From positions 1 through 17,761 of the forward strand of contig DASVWG010000055.1 in assembly GCA_036389695.1 (NCBI GenBank): a DNA stretch of 17,761 nt, given 5' to 3'. The position numbers and the translations under genes were made by a program. The notes under the pieces were generated by a model. It saw only the letters and a program-made list of their open reading frames with translations, ran no database searches and was not told the DNA's origin. Below, piece after piece: positions 7,456 to 14,376 of the stretch (positions are counted from its first letter, which is position 1; the number at the start of each line of letters is the position of its first letter). The DNA is from JALZHR01 sp036389695 (GTDB taxonomy: Bacteria > Acidobacteriota > Blastocatellia > Pyrinomonadales > Pyrinomonadaceae).

Positions 7456-7886
7456 ATGAAGAAACCGTCAAAAACAGCCGCGACCGTTATTTAGCCGAAA
7501 ACTCGCTTAATCTGGAAAGTTACGCGGCGAAAAATTTCCCCGTCTATGTTTGGAAATGGGCGGTTTATATTCCGAATCCCGGTCTGCTTCATTTTCACGA
7601 TTTGCATCACGTCGTCACCGGCTACGGGACGGGCTGGATAGGCGAGGCGGAAATCAGCGCTTACGAGCTTCGCGGCGGCTGCCATTCGGCTGGTATATTT
7701 ATTCTTTGTCTCGGCGCTTTGCTCGGCGGGATATTTGTCGCCCCGAAAAGAATCCGGCGCGCGTGGAAGCGGGCAAAGGGAACAAAAACGCTTTATGACA
7801 CAAAAATCCCCTACGAGAAATTACTCGCGATGAGTGTCGCCGATTTGCGCGAGCATCTGGGAATCGAGCGACGCGGATGCAAATAA
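7452..7886 (+). CDS. COQ4-like metal-binding protein
   Basis: This 144-residue protein starts inside the stop of the isonitrile synthase (ATGA), so the two are translationally coupled. Residues 49-65 contain HDLHHVVTGYGTGWIGE, an exact HDxxH-x11-E motif, the metal-binding signature of the COQ4 family. The N-terminal part (RYLAENSLNLESYAA) and the ELR segment after the motif also fit bacterial COQ4-like proteins. A hydrophobic stretch follows (about 80-97, AGIFILCLGALLGGIFV), then a basic tail. Eukaryotic COQ4 acts in ubiquinone synthesis (C1 decarboxylation/hydroxylation), and a cyanobacterial homologue has, as I recall, been crystallised with a prenyl phosphate. With a UbiA gene two places downstream, a role on a prenylated aromatic intermediate is plausible. 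The actual substrate here is unknown. Confidence 0.72.
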   Translation: MNEETVKNSRDRYLAENSLNLESYAAKNFPVYVWKWAVYIPNPGLLHFHDLHHVVTGYGTGWIGEAEISAYELRGGCHSAGIFILCLGALLGGIFVAPKRIRRAWKRAKGTKTLYDTKIPYEKLLAMSVADLREHLGIERRGCK

Positions 7887-7889
7887 ATT

Positions 7890-7894
7890 GAGGG
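7890..7894 (+). promoter_or_regulatory. Ribosome binding site of the PvcB-like gene
   Basis: GAGGG lies 5 bases before ATG 7900 and 8 before the adjacent in-frame ATG 7903. It decides the start against the longer GTG frame at 7834, which would lie inside the COQ4-like gene. Confidence 0.7.
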
Positions 7895-7899
7895 CAATT

Positions 7900-8697
7900 A
7901 TGATGGAAGAATCACTTTCAAACTGGACATTTGAGCCGCTTGCGCCCTTCGGCGGCGTTATTCATTCAAAGACGAAGGGCGCTGACTTATCGATAATTCC
8001 CGTTCCGGCGTTAAAGAACCTGATTAACGAGCACCGGCTTCTTATTCTGCGCGGATTCGCGCCGCTTTCGGGAAACGCTTTGCCGGAATTTTGTTTGAAT
8101 TTGGGCGAAATTCTCGAATGGGAATTCGGAGCGGTTAACGAGCTTAGCGTCAAAGATAACGCGCGAAATTATTTATACACGAATCGCGCGGTCCCGTTTC
8201 ACTGGGACGGCGCGTTTGCCGGTAAAATTCCCCGGTACATTTTCTTTCATTGCGACGCCGCGCCCGCGCCGGAGAAAGGCGGCGAAACTCTTTTTTGCGA
8301 TACCGTTCGTTTACTTGAACTCGCCGAGCCGGAACAATCCGAAAAATGGGAAAAAATTACCATCACTTATACGACGGAAAAGATTGTTCATTACGGCGGC
8401 AGCTTCAGCTCGCCGATGATTGCGCTTCATCCAATCAGCCGTGAAAAGACGCTTCGTTACGCCGAGCCGGTGACGGATTTAAATCCGGTTCAGCTTGAGA
8501 TTAAAGGAATTCCCGAAGCGGCTCATCAGGAATTTCTTCAGGATATGCACCGGCGTTTGCGCGATGAAAGCGTCTGTTATTGCCACTGCTGGCTGGATGG
8601 AGACATCGTCATTGCAGATAATTTCGCGCTGCTGCACGGGCGGCGGGCTTTCGAGCCGAATACTGAACGGCGTATCCGGCGCGTTAATATTCTCTGA
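7900..8697 (+). CDS. PvcB/IsnB-type Fe(II)/2-oxoglutarate-dependent oxygenase
   Basis: This 265-residue protein has the TauD-like jelly-roll. Iron ligands are H101 and D103 in FHWDGAF and the distal H246 in LLHGRRAF; the Arg residues in RRIRRVNIL supply the 2-oxoglutarate anchor. The segments RLLILRGFAPL, GEILEWEFGAVNEL and YIFFHCDAAPAPEKGGETLF fit the PvcB/IsnB branch. In known pathways this enzyme acts right after PvcA, oxidising the isonitrile amino acid to a vinyl isonitrile by decarboxylative desaturation, or to a related product. It follows the COQ4-like gene by 13 bases in the same operon, with a clear ribosome site. Start at ATG 7900 or 7903. The adjacency to the isonitrile synthase makes the assignment strong; Tyr versus Trp specificity cannot be read. 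Confidence 0.88.
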   Translation: MMEESLSNWTFEPLAPFGGVIHSKTKGADLSIIPVPALKNLINEHRLLILRGFAPLSGNALPEFCLNLGEILEWEFGAVNELSVKDNARNYLYTNRAVPFHWDGAFAGKIPRYIFFHCDAAPAPEKGGETLFCDTVRLLELAEPEQSEKWEKITITYTTEKIVHYGGSFSSPMIALHPISREKTLRYAEPVTDLNPVQLEIKGIPEAAHQEFLQDMHRRLRDESVCYCHCWLDGDIVIADNFALLHGRRAFEPNTERRIRRVNIL

Positions 8698-8725
8698 AAG
8701 ATTATTAGACTTGAGAGAGAAATTT

Positions 8726-9676
8726 ATGGTTTCAGCTTTACCGCGCTATCTTCTTTATCTGCTTCGCATCCGGCGCGTCGAGTTTCGGATAGCGGAAATT
8801 CCGATTTTGCTTATTCCGATTTTTTTGTTAGTCAGCGAATCGGCAGTCTTTAAAACTTTTGCTTTCTGGGAAGGAATTTTTATATTTTTTCTGCTGTTCG
8901 CTTTCGGCGATATGATAAATTGTCTGGCTGACCGTGATTTGGATGTCGTGTATAAACCGCATCTGTCCGAAGCGGTTTACGGCTTGGGCGTTCCCTTCGT
9001 CACATTTCAAGTCGCGGCATCCGCCGTTCTGGCGCTTGTTTTGTCGGTTCATCTTTCATTGACGCTTAATCACTGGCTCATTCTGTTGTTGGTCGTTGTC
9101 GGGCTGATATTGGGCGCGGCTTACTCGTTAAAACCGGCTCAGTTAAAGGGGCGCGGAGTGCTGCAATTAATTTGCTTATGGCTGATTATCTTTGTCGGTC
9201 CGATGCTTTTCGTCGCGCTTCTGGTCAGCGCCGCTTTTTCAATCGAGATTATCGTCTTTGCGGCGGCATTCGGGACGCTTCAGATGGGAATTATTCTTGT
9301 TAACACCGCCGAGGATTATCCCGAAGATTTGGCTGCCGGTATTAAAACGATTATTGTCACGCTCGGATTGCAGAAAGGAATTAAACTGGCGTTTTGGCTT
9401 GTAATAATCGGAGCTATTGTATCTTTGGCGGCTTTGGGCATCATGTTCTGGCAAAGAAATGTTAAGTTCGGGATGATAAGCCTGCTGCCGGCGATTATCG
9501 CCTGCGGCTATGTGATAAAAAGCGTCTGGAAATTGAATCTGTTAATTGCCGGCGCGGAGCTTGCGGAAAGCATTCAAACGGTTAAACAACACGCTAAAAA
9601 AGTGCCGCTCTGGATAACAATTTCCGCGTGGACGGTGCTCATCGCCACGTTTTCGCTTTTTCACTTTAGCCGCTAA
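8726..9676 (+). CDS. UbiA-family membrane prenyltransferase
   Basis: This 316-residue, highly hydrophobic protein has about eight or nine membrane segments. Both aspartate-rich motifs of the family are present: N65-x3-D69-x3-D73 (NCLADRDLD) and N193-x3-D197-x3-D201 (NTAEDYPED), the latter followed by LAAGIKTIIVTLG. The loop motif YSLKPAQLKGRG (133-144) is also typical. Such enzymes transfer an isoprenoid chain from its diphosphate to an aromatic or other small acceptor in the membrane; both motifs bind the diphosphate through Mg2+. Start ATG 8726 follows GAGAGA by about 7 bases and lies 28 bases after the PvcB-like gene; a longer upstream frame overlaps that gene and is rejected. In this operon the likely acceptor is the isonitrile product or its aromatic precursor, which is inference. 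The isoprenoid chain length is unknown. Confidence 0.88.
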   Translation: MVSALPRYLLYLLRIRRVEFRIAEIPILLIPIFLLVSESAVFKTFAFWEGIFIFFLLFAFGDMINCLADRDLDVVYKPHLSEAVYGLGVPFVTFQVAASAVLALVLSVHLSLTLNHWLILLLVVVGLILGAAYSLKPAQLKGRGVLQLICLWLIIFVGPMLFVALLVSAAFSIEIIVFAAAFGTLQMGIILVNTAEDYPEDLAAGIKTIIVTLGLQKGIKLAFWLVIIGAIVSLAALGIMFWQRNVKFGMISLLPAIIACGYVIKSVWKLNLLIAGAELAESIQTVKQHAKKVPLWITISAWTVLIATFSLFHFSR

Positions 9677-9719
9677 TCAAACGGATTATATGAGTCAACG
9701 AACAGCTTGATTCCGGGTT

Positions 9720-9749
9720 CAGGTAAAACTATTCTCCATATTTTACCTG
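9720..9749. promoter_or_regulatory. Palindrome between the UbiA and PhyH genes, possible operator
   Basis: CAGGTAAAA (9720-9728) and TTTTACCTG (9741-9749) form a perfect 9-base inverted repeat with a 12-base spacer in the 106-base gap. No T-run follows, so an intrinsic terminator is unlikely. Size and symmetry suit a dimeric regulator. The TetR-like domain of the isonitrile synthase is an obvious but untested candidate. Confidence 0.45.
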
Positions 9750-9782
9750 CAAGCGTTTTCGGTTATCATAGCCAACAAGAAT

Positions 9783-10610
9783 ATGAGTAATCAGCTTGAA
9801 AAGTTTCAGCGCGACGGTTTCTTAATAGTTGAAGGATTCAATTCGGAACAGGAATGCGATGCGCTCGTCGAGCGGGCGGCGTCGCTCGTTGCCGGTTTCG
9901 ACTATGACGGTCATCCGTCGGTTTTCCAAACCTCTGAGCAGGAGCGAACCAGCGACGATTATTTTCTGAATTCGGGCGACCGCATCTCTTTCTTTTTCGA
10001 AAAAGACGCCTTTAGCGCAAGCGGTCAGCTCAAAAACGACCTTTTTCATTCGCTCAACAAAATCGGTCACGCGCTGCATGACCTCGACCCGGTTTTCAAC
10101 CGCTTTTCACGCTCGCCGCAGATGAAACGGCTGGCGGCGGAACTCCGGTTATCAGAGGCTCTGATAATCCAGAGCATGTATATTTTCAAGCACGCCCGCA
10201 TCGGCGGCGTAGTCGATGTTCATCAGGACGCGACCTTTTTATATACGCAGCCCGCGTCGTGCGTCGGATTTTGGTATGCTCTCGAAGACGCAAACGTCGA
10301 GAACGGCTGCCTGTGGGCTCAGCCCGGCGGACACCGCACGACATTGCGTGCGTGGTTCCGGAGACGCGAGACGGGCGGAACCGAGTTTCAAACCTTTGAC
10401 GATACTCCGTTCGAATTGGAAAAGACGATTCCTCTGGAGGTCAAAAAAGGAGCCTGCATCGTGCTCGACGGTTTGCTGCCGCATTACAGCCTGCCCAACA
10501 CGAGCGGTCGCTCACGGCAGGCTTACAGCATTCATACTATCGACGGCAAATCTCATTATCCGCCGCAAAATTGGCTGCAACGGGATTGGCTGGAGCTTTC
10601 TCCTATTTAA
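9783..10610 (+). CDS. PhyH-family (phytanoyl-CoA dioxygenase-like) Fe(II)/2-oxoglutarate oxygenase
   Basis: This 275-residue protein resembles the PHYHD1-like group. The N terminus has the family opening FQRDGFLIVEGF. Iron ligands are H147 and D149 in VDVHQDATFLY and the distal H234 in LLPHYSLPNTSG; R245 in the SRQAYSIHT segment would bind 2-oxoglutarate. The WAQPGGHR segment is also typical. All catalytic residues are intact, so it should be an active hydroxylase. ATG 9783 lacks a strong ribosome site. It lies 106 bases after the UbiA gene with a palindrome between, so it may be a separate transcript controlled by the same regulator. As a second oxygenase in the cluster it could hydroxylate the isonitrile product or the prenyl chain. 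Its membership is likely but not proven. Confidence 0.83.
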   Translation: MSNQLEKFQRDGFLIVEGFNSEQECDALVERAASLVAGFDYDGHPSVFQTSEQERTSDDYFLNSGDRISFFFEKDAFSASGQLKNDLFHSLNKIGHALHDLDPVFNRFSRSPQMKRLAAELRLSEALIIQSMYIFKHARIGGVVDVHQDATFLYTQPASCVGFWYALEDANVENGCLWAQPGGHRTTLRAWFRRRETGGTEFQTFDDTPFELEKTIPLEVKKGACIVLDGLLPHYSLPNTSGRSRQAYSIHTIDGKSHYPPQNWLQRDWLELSPI

Positions 10611-10788
10611 GGCTTAGCGCAAATATTCGGCTGTATTAATACCAAATATTTAAACGTTTTTTCTTTTTTTCGTGCCTTTCGCGTATTTCGCGGGCGATAT
10701 ATTTTTGTCAATTAAGTCAGATTAAATTAAAAACCCGCTAAACGCTGGAAATTAATCGCCGGCGAGCGTCCGTTTGAGCCGGAAAAAT

Positions 10789-10817
10789 TTGACGGCGGGC
10801 GTCGTCGGTGTTATTTT
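10789..10817 (+). promoter_or_regulatory. Probable promoter of the copper-amine-oxidase-like gene
   Basis: TTGACG (10789-10794) and TATTTT (10812-10817) are separated by the ideal 17 bases. A start near 10824 gives a leader of about 50 bases ending in a strong ribosome site. The remainder of the gap 10611-10788 is AT-rich without other clear structure. Confidence 0.42.
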
Positions 10818-10863
10818 TAAACAAGTTTTTTCGTCCGAAAAAAAATAATCTGCCGTATTTAAG

Positions 10864-10869
10864 AGGAGG
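10864..10869 (+). promoter_or_regulatory. Strong Shine-Dalgarno site
   Basis: AGGAGG lies 4 bases before ATG 10874. It decides this start over the in-frame GTG at 10808, and the resulting N terminus is a clean signal peptide. Confidence 0.8.
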
Positions 10870-10873
10870 GCGC

Positions 10874-12616
10874 ATGTTAAAAGGGCTAAGCCGTTTGGTT
10901 TTTGGTTTAGGCTTGAGCATCTGTCTGTCTGCCGGAGTTTCCGCCGCTCATGAGCTTGCGCCGAAAAAGCCGAAAAGAGCCAGCCAGTCGGTCAATATAA
11001 AAATTACTCCGTGGGGACCGGCGCAGGAAGCGGTCGATGCCGCCGTGCAGCGCGTCGAGCGCAGCAGCGAGGTGCAAAGCCTTTTGAAAGGCGCGAAATA
11101 TCGCCTGCTGGAATTCAGCTATCTCGAAACGGAAGATAAATCGCGTCCGGCGCAGCCGCCGACGCGTTTTCGCGCGGTTTTTTACGATTACACGAACGAC
11201 CGTTCGATTGTCGCCGAAAGCGATTTTGCCGCGCAGACGCCCGTTATCGCCCGCGAAGCGTATTATAATCCGACGCCGAGCGACGAAGAATTCGGCGAAG
11301 CCGTTTCGATTGTGCGAACAGATAAAAGATTCGGCGCTTTGCTCGGCGATAAATCGCTCGACGTTTTTCGACCGATGCCGCCGACGACCGTTTTAAGCGG
11401 AACCGCCGAGCGCCTGGTCAACGTCGGACTCAGAAACAGCCGCTCGGACGAAAACGAGATAGTCAGCGTCAGCATCAGAAGCGGCACGGTCGTTCGCTAT
11501 CCCGAAAACGCGCCGCCGCAATCGAAAGCCGACGCCGGTTCGTGCGGACCGGTCGCCGCCAATCAGCCGACTTCCGGTGAAAATACCGCCGGTCAATATC
11601 AGATGACCGTCACGCAAAACGGCGCGCCGCTCTGGGAAATGCTGATTATTCGCCCGTCGGCTTCGTCCGGCACGCGCAAATCCGGCATCGAACTGCGCGA
11701 CGTGAAATACAAGGGAAAATCCGTGCTCAAACGCGGTCACGTGCCGATTTTAAACGTGCAGTATGCGCCGCCGGAAAATTGCGGTCCGTATCGCGACTGG
11801 CAGTGGCAGGAAGATATGTTTGCGACGCCCGCGACGGGAAATATCGACCCCGCGCCGGGCATCCGGCTCGTGCCTGACGGTCAGGCGGCGACGACGATTC
11901 TGGAAACCGGAAACGATACGGGAAATTTTCGCGGCGTCGCGGTTTATAAACAGGATAACGGTTACGGCTTGGAAGTCGTTTTGATAACCGAATTGCAGGC
12001 GGGCTGGTATCGATACATTATGGAATGGCGTTTCGCGCCGGACGGCACGATTCGCCCGCGTTACGGCTTCGGCGCGACCAACAACAACTGCGTCTGCGAA
12101 GCTCACAATCATCACGCTTACTGGCGTCTGGATTTCGATATCGTGCAGCCGAATAACAAAGTCTTTCAGATGGAGCGCGGGCGCAAATTCCAAAAGCCGC
12201 TGTCGCTCGAAACCCGCGGCAACAAAAATCATCAAACAAAACGCAGCCTTTTGATTCAGAATTCGGCGGGCGACGAAGCTTATATGCTCGTGCCGAATAT
12301 GAGCGACGGCGTCGCCGACACTTTCGCCGTCAACGATTTCTGGGTTCTGCGTTATAAAAATATTGTCGGCGGCACAAACGTTCAAAATGAAATCGACGAC
12401 GGCGAAACGTGCATCAACTGCACGAGCGTGACCGCGCCGATTCGCATTAATCCGTTCGTCAACGGCGAATCAATCGTCGATCAGGACGTCGTCGTCTGGT
12501 ATGGAGCGCATTTTATGCACAACGACGGGCATAATCTGCTCGACCCCGACCGCTACAGCCTGGTGCTTTCGGGCGCGCACGTCGTCGGTCCCGACATTCG
12601 CCCGGTACGCTGGTGA
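10874..12616 (+). CDS. Secreted copper-amine-oxidase-like protein lacking the topaquinone consensus
   Basis: This 580-residue protein starts with a signal peptide (LVFGLGLSICLSAGVSA, cleavage near residue 25). The next part resembles the small N-terminal domains of copper amine oxidases, including PTPSDEEFGEAVSIVRTDKR. The large C-terminal domain has GWYRYIMEWRFAPDGTIRP, then AHNHHAYWRLDFDI (H411, H413), matching the HxH copper ligands and following RLDxDI strand of the family. WYGAHFMHNDGHN near the end (H546, H549, H553) could supply the third His. Odd: the position of the TxxNY(D/E) motif, whose Tyr becomes topaquinone, reads QAGWYR. The Tyr (Y379) is kept but Asn and Asp/Glu are Trp and Arg. 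It may bind copper without amine oxidase activity or form another cofactor. It ends in a terminator. A link to the isonitrile genes upstream is speculative. Confidence 0.72.
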   Translation: MLKGLSRLVFGLGLSICLSAGVSAAHELAPKKPKRASQSVNIKITPWGPAQEAVDAAVQRVERSSEVQSLLKGAKYRLLEFSYLETEDKSRPAQPPTRFRAVFYDYTNDRSIVAESDFAAQTPVIAREAYYNPTPSDEEFGEAVSIVRTDKRFGALLGDKSLDVFRPMPPTTVLSGTAERLVNVGLRNSRSDENEIVSVSIRSGTVVRYPENAPPQSKADAGSCGPVAANQPTSGENTAGQYQMTVTQNGAPLWEMLIIRPSASSGTRKSGIELRDVKYKGKSVLKRGHVPILNVQYAPPENCGPYRDWQWQEDMFATPATGNIDPAPGIRLVPDGQAATTILETGNDTGNFRGVAVYKQDNGYGLEVVLITELQAGWYRYIMEWRFAPDGTIRPRYGFGATNNNCVCEAHNHHAYWRLDFDIVQPNNKVFQMERGRKFQKPLSLETRGNKNHQTKRSLLIQNSAGDEAYMLVPNMSDGVADTFAVNDFWVLRYKNIVGGTNVQNEIDDGETCINCTSVTAPIRINPFVNGESIVDQDVVVWYGAHFMHNDGHNLLDPDRYSLVLSGAHVVGPDIRPVRW

Positions 12617-12643
12617 CAATTAAAACTTAATTCGTAAATAAAA

Positions 12644-12680
12644 ACGGCGGTGATTCGAAAGATTGCCGTCATTTTTATTT
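12644..12680 (+). terminator. Intrinsic terminator after the copper-amine-oxidase-like gene
   Basis: ACGGCGGT (12644-12651) pairs with ATTGCCGT (12662-12669) with two G-U pairs, followed by the T-rich tract CATTTTTATTT. It lies 27 bases after the stop codon. Confidence 0.6.
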
Positions 12681-12692
12681 CGGCGCAGTTTT

Positions 12693-12867
12693 GTAGGGGC
12701 AGGTCTTGTGCCTGCCCAATGAGCGCAGCGAAAGAATTCTAGCCACAGAGTTCACAGAGAAAAAGAGAGATAATGATTATCTTTTCTCTGTGAACTCTGT
12801 GTTCTCTGTGGCTAATCTTTTTAGCGTTCTGGCGAACGCTTTGGGCAGGCACAAGACCTGCCCCTAC
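12693..12867. repeat. Nested inverted-repeat element (MITE/REP-like)
   Basis: The outer arms, 12693-12718 (starting GTAGGGGCAGGTC) and 12842-12867, are perfect 26-base reverse complements, and each arm alone can also fold (GGCAGG...CCTGCC). Inside, 12744-12763 (CACAGAGTTCACAGAGAAAA) and 12782-12801 form a perfect 20-base inverted repeat around a GATAAT-G-ATTATC-like centre; flanking TAGCCACAGAG (left) is also mirrored on the right, where there is an additional unit of about 9 bases (ACACAGAG-like). No transposase or real gene is visible. It fills most of the 329-base gap 12617-12945; the last 78 bases hold only AT-rich leader sequence. Non-autonomous element is the best reading. Confidence 0.85.
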
Positions 12868-12945
12868 ATTTATTGCCGCAATTTCAGTTTTTGTATAAAC
12901 ACGGGCGAATGTTAAGATAAATTTTTACCAGTCGAGCAATTATTT

Positions 12946-13749
12946 ATGGAATTAGCCGTTGAAAAATATAAAGTCGAGAGCGAGCCTTACTACTTGCCGG
13001 TCGCGCAGGAAGTCGAGCTTTTTCAAGCCGCGTATGCGGCGAAGCTGCCCGTGATGCTGAAAGGTCCGACCGGCTGCGGAAAGACGCGTTTTGTCGAGCA
13101 TATGGCGTGGCGTTTGGGGAGACCGCTTATAACGGTCGCCTGCCACGAAGATTTGTCGGCGACGGATTTGGTCGGCAGATTCTTACTCGAAGGCGACGAA
13201 ACCGTCTGGCACGACGGACCTTTGACGAAAGCCGTCCGCGCCGGAGCGATTTGTTATCTCGACGAAGTGGTCGAAGCGCGCAAGGATACGGTCGTCATTA
13301 TTCACCCTTTAACGGACGACCGCCGTCGTCTGCCGATTGAAAAACGCGGAACGGTCGTCGATGCGCCGCCCGAATTTATGCTCGTCGTTTCTTATAATCC
13401 GGGCTATCAATCGATTTTGAAGGATTTGAAACAATCGACGCGCCAGCGTTTTGTCGCGATGGAATTCGATTATCCGCCCGCCGAATCCGAGACGGAAATC
13501 GTCGCCCGCGAAGGCGGCATCGACGAAGCGACGGCGCGCGACCTCGTCACCATCGGGCAAAAGGTCAGAAATCTGCGCGGTCACGGTTTGGAAGAAGGCG
13601 TCTCGACGCGGCTTCTGATTTACGCGGCGCAGATGATTGCCAAAGGCATCGCGCCGGTCAGCGCGGCGGAAGTCGCCCTGTGCTCGCCGATTACCGACGA
13701 CAGGGAATTGCAGCGCAGCATCCGCGAAATCGTGACGACCGTTATTTAA
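12946..13749 (+). CDS. MoxR-type AAA+ ATPase of the CbbQ/NirQ/NorQ family
   Basis: This 267-residue protein has the usual length of the family. Walker A is GPTGCGKT (G40-T47), Walker B is ICYLDEVVEA (D106-E107), sensor 1 is VVSYNPGYQ, and the arginine-finger region is STRQRFVAMEF. The C-terminal lid includes GVSTRLLIYAAQMI. These ATPases act as rings that insert metals or remodel enzyme complexes, normally together with a VWA-domain protein (CbbO/NorD). No VWA gene is in this window. A YcxB-like membrane protein follows after 4 bases instead, so the client is unclear. ATG 12946 has no strong ribosome site, but the N terminus fits the family. Confidence 0.9.
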   Translation: MELAVEKYKVESEPYYLPVAQEVELFQAAYAAKLPVMLKGPTGCGKTRFVEHMAWRLGRPLITVACHEDLSATDLVGRFLLEGDETVWHDGPLTKAVRAGAICYLDEVVEARKDTVVIIHPLTDDRRRLPIEKRGTVVDAPPEFMLVVSYNPGYQSILKDLKQSTRQRFVAMEFDYPPAESETEIVAREGGIDEATARDLVTIGQKVRNLRGHGLEEGVSTRLLIYAAQMIAKGIAPVSAAEVALCSPITDDRELQRSIREIVTTVI

Positions 13750-13753
13750 AATT

Positions 13754-14227
13754 ATGATAGAAGCGCATATTCGGATTGACGACGAGCTGGCGGTCAAAGG
13801 CTATCGCAAGGCTTTACGGTTTCAGGCTCTGAAAAACCACGCTTATTTTTATTCGTCAAAATTAGCGGTCGTGTGGGCGGTCGTTGCCGCTGCCGACGCT
13901 CTGTTCGACGCGGCGTATTTAATCGCGCCGCATTTTTTCTTTCTGCTGGCTTTATCCTTGGTCGCAACCGTTTACGGCTACTTTCAATGGGACAAAAAAA
14001 TCGCCGCGACGAGAGGCTGGAGCTTTGACGCGCGGCTCGACGAAATGGGCGTCACCACCTCCAGCCCTTATGAGAACTGGTATGAATGGAGCTCTTATGC
14101 GGGCTACCGCGAATTTGAAGATTATCTGGAAATCGAGCGTCTGCCGGGCGAAATCAGTTTTTTGCCGAAAACGCCGGAGTTGTTTGAGGTAATCGAGTTT
14201 ACAAAGGGAAAAATTCCGCCGAAATAA
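13754..14227 (+). CDS. YcxB-like two-helix membrane protein
   Basis: This 157-residue protein begins 4 bases after the AAA+ ATPase and is probably co-transcribed and translationally coupled. A short N-terminal strand (MIEAHIRIDDELAVKGYRKA) leads into two membrane helices (about 35-55 and 58-78). A soluble C-terminal part follows with the pattern WYEWSSYAGYREFEDYLEIE and IPKK-like ISFLPKTPELFE, which fits the YcxB-like domain (PF14317 type) of unknown function. Its close pairing with a MoxR-type ATPase suggests a joint membrane-associated role. No catalytic residues can be pointed to. Confidence 0.75.
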   Translation: MIEAHIRIDDELAVKGYRKALRFQALKNHAYFYSSKLAVVWAVVAAADALFDAAYLIAPHFFFLLALSLVATVYGYFQWDKKIAATRGWSFDARLDEMGVTTSSPYENWYEWSSYAGYREFEDYLEIERLPGEISFLPKTPELFEVIEFTKGKIPPK

Positions 14228-14365
14228 ACGCGCGGGCTTTAAATTAATTTCGCTTTCGGAATCTTGAACTGGCGCAAACTTAATTCTCTTTGGCTGGAAG
14301 CAAACGAAAATAATCTTTTAAACATCATAGTTTTGCCAAAAATAGTTTTACAGCAATATTCCAAA

Positions 14366-14372
14366 AGGTGAT
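14366..14372 (+). promoter_or_regulatory. Strong Shine-Dalgarno site
   Basis: AGGTGAT lies 4 bases before ATG 14377. It selects this start over the GTG at 14368, which is part of the site itself. Upstream, TTTGGC (14289-14294) and TAATCT (14311-14316) spaced by 16 could be a promoter, weakly. Confidence 0.7.
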
Positions 14373-14376
14373 AAAA

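Noticed and set aside
7834..7899. Longer GTG-started version of the PvcB-like gene
   Set aside because: It overlaps the COQ4-like gene in another frame, and ATG 7900 has a clear ribosome site and a natural N terminus.
8495..8725. N-terminal extension of the UbiA-type protein
   Set aside because: The extension lies in the PvcB-like gene in another frame and does not resemble any part of the UbiA family.
10621..10670. Possible terminator after the PhyH gene (AAATATT...AATATTT then a T-rich run)
   Set aside because: The stem is seven A-T pairs only with a 17-base loop, which is too weak to call.
12706..12915. Open frame of 69 codons in the nested inverted repeat
   Set aside because: Its sequence is a translation of the repeat arms, with no ribosome site or protein-like composition.
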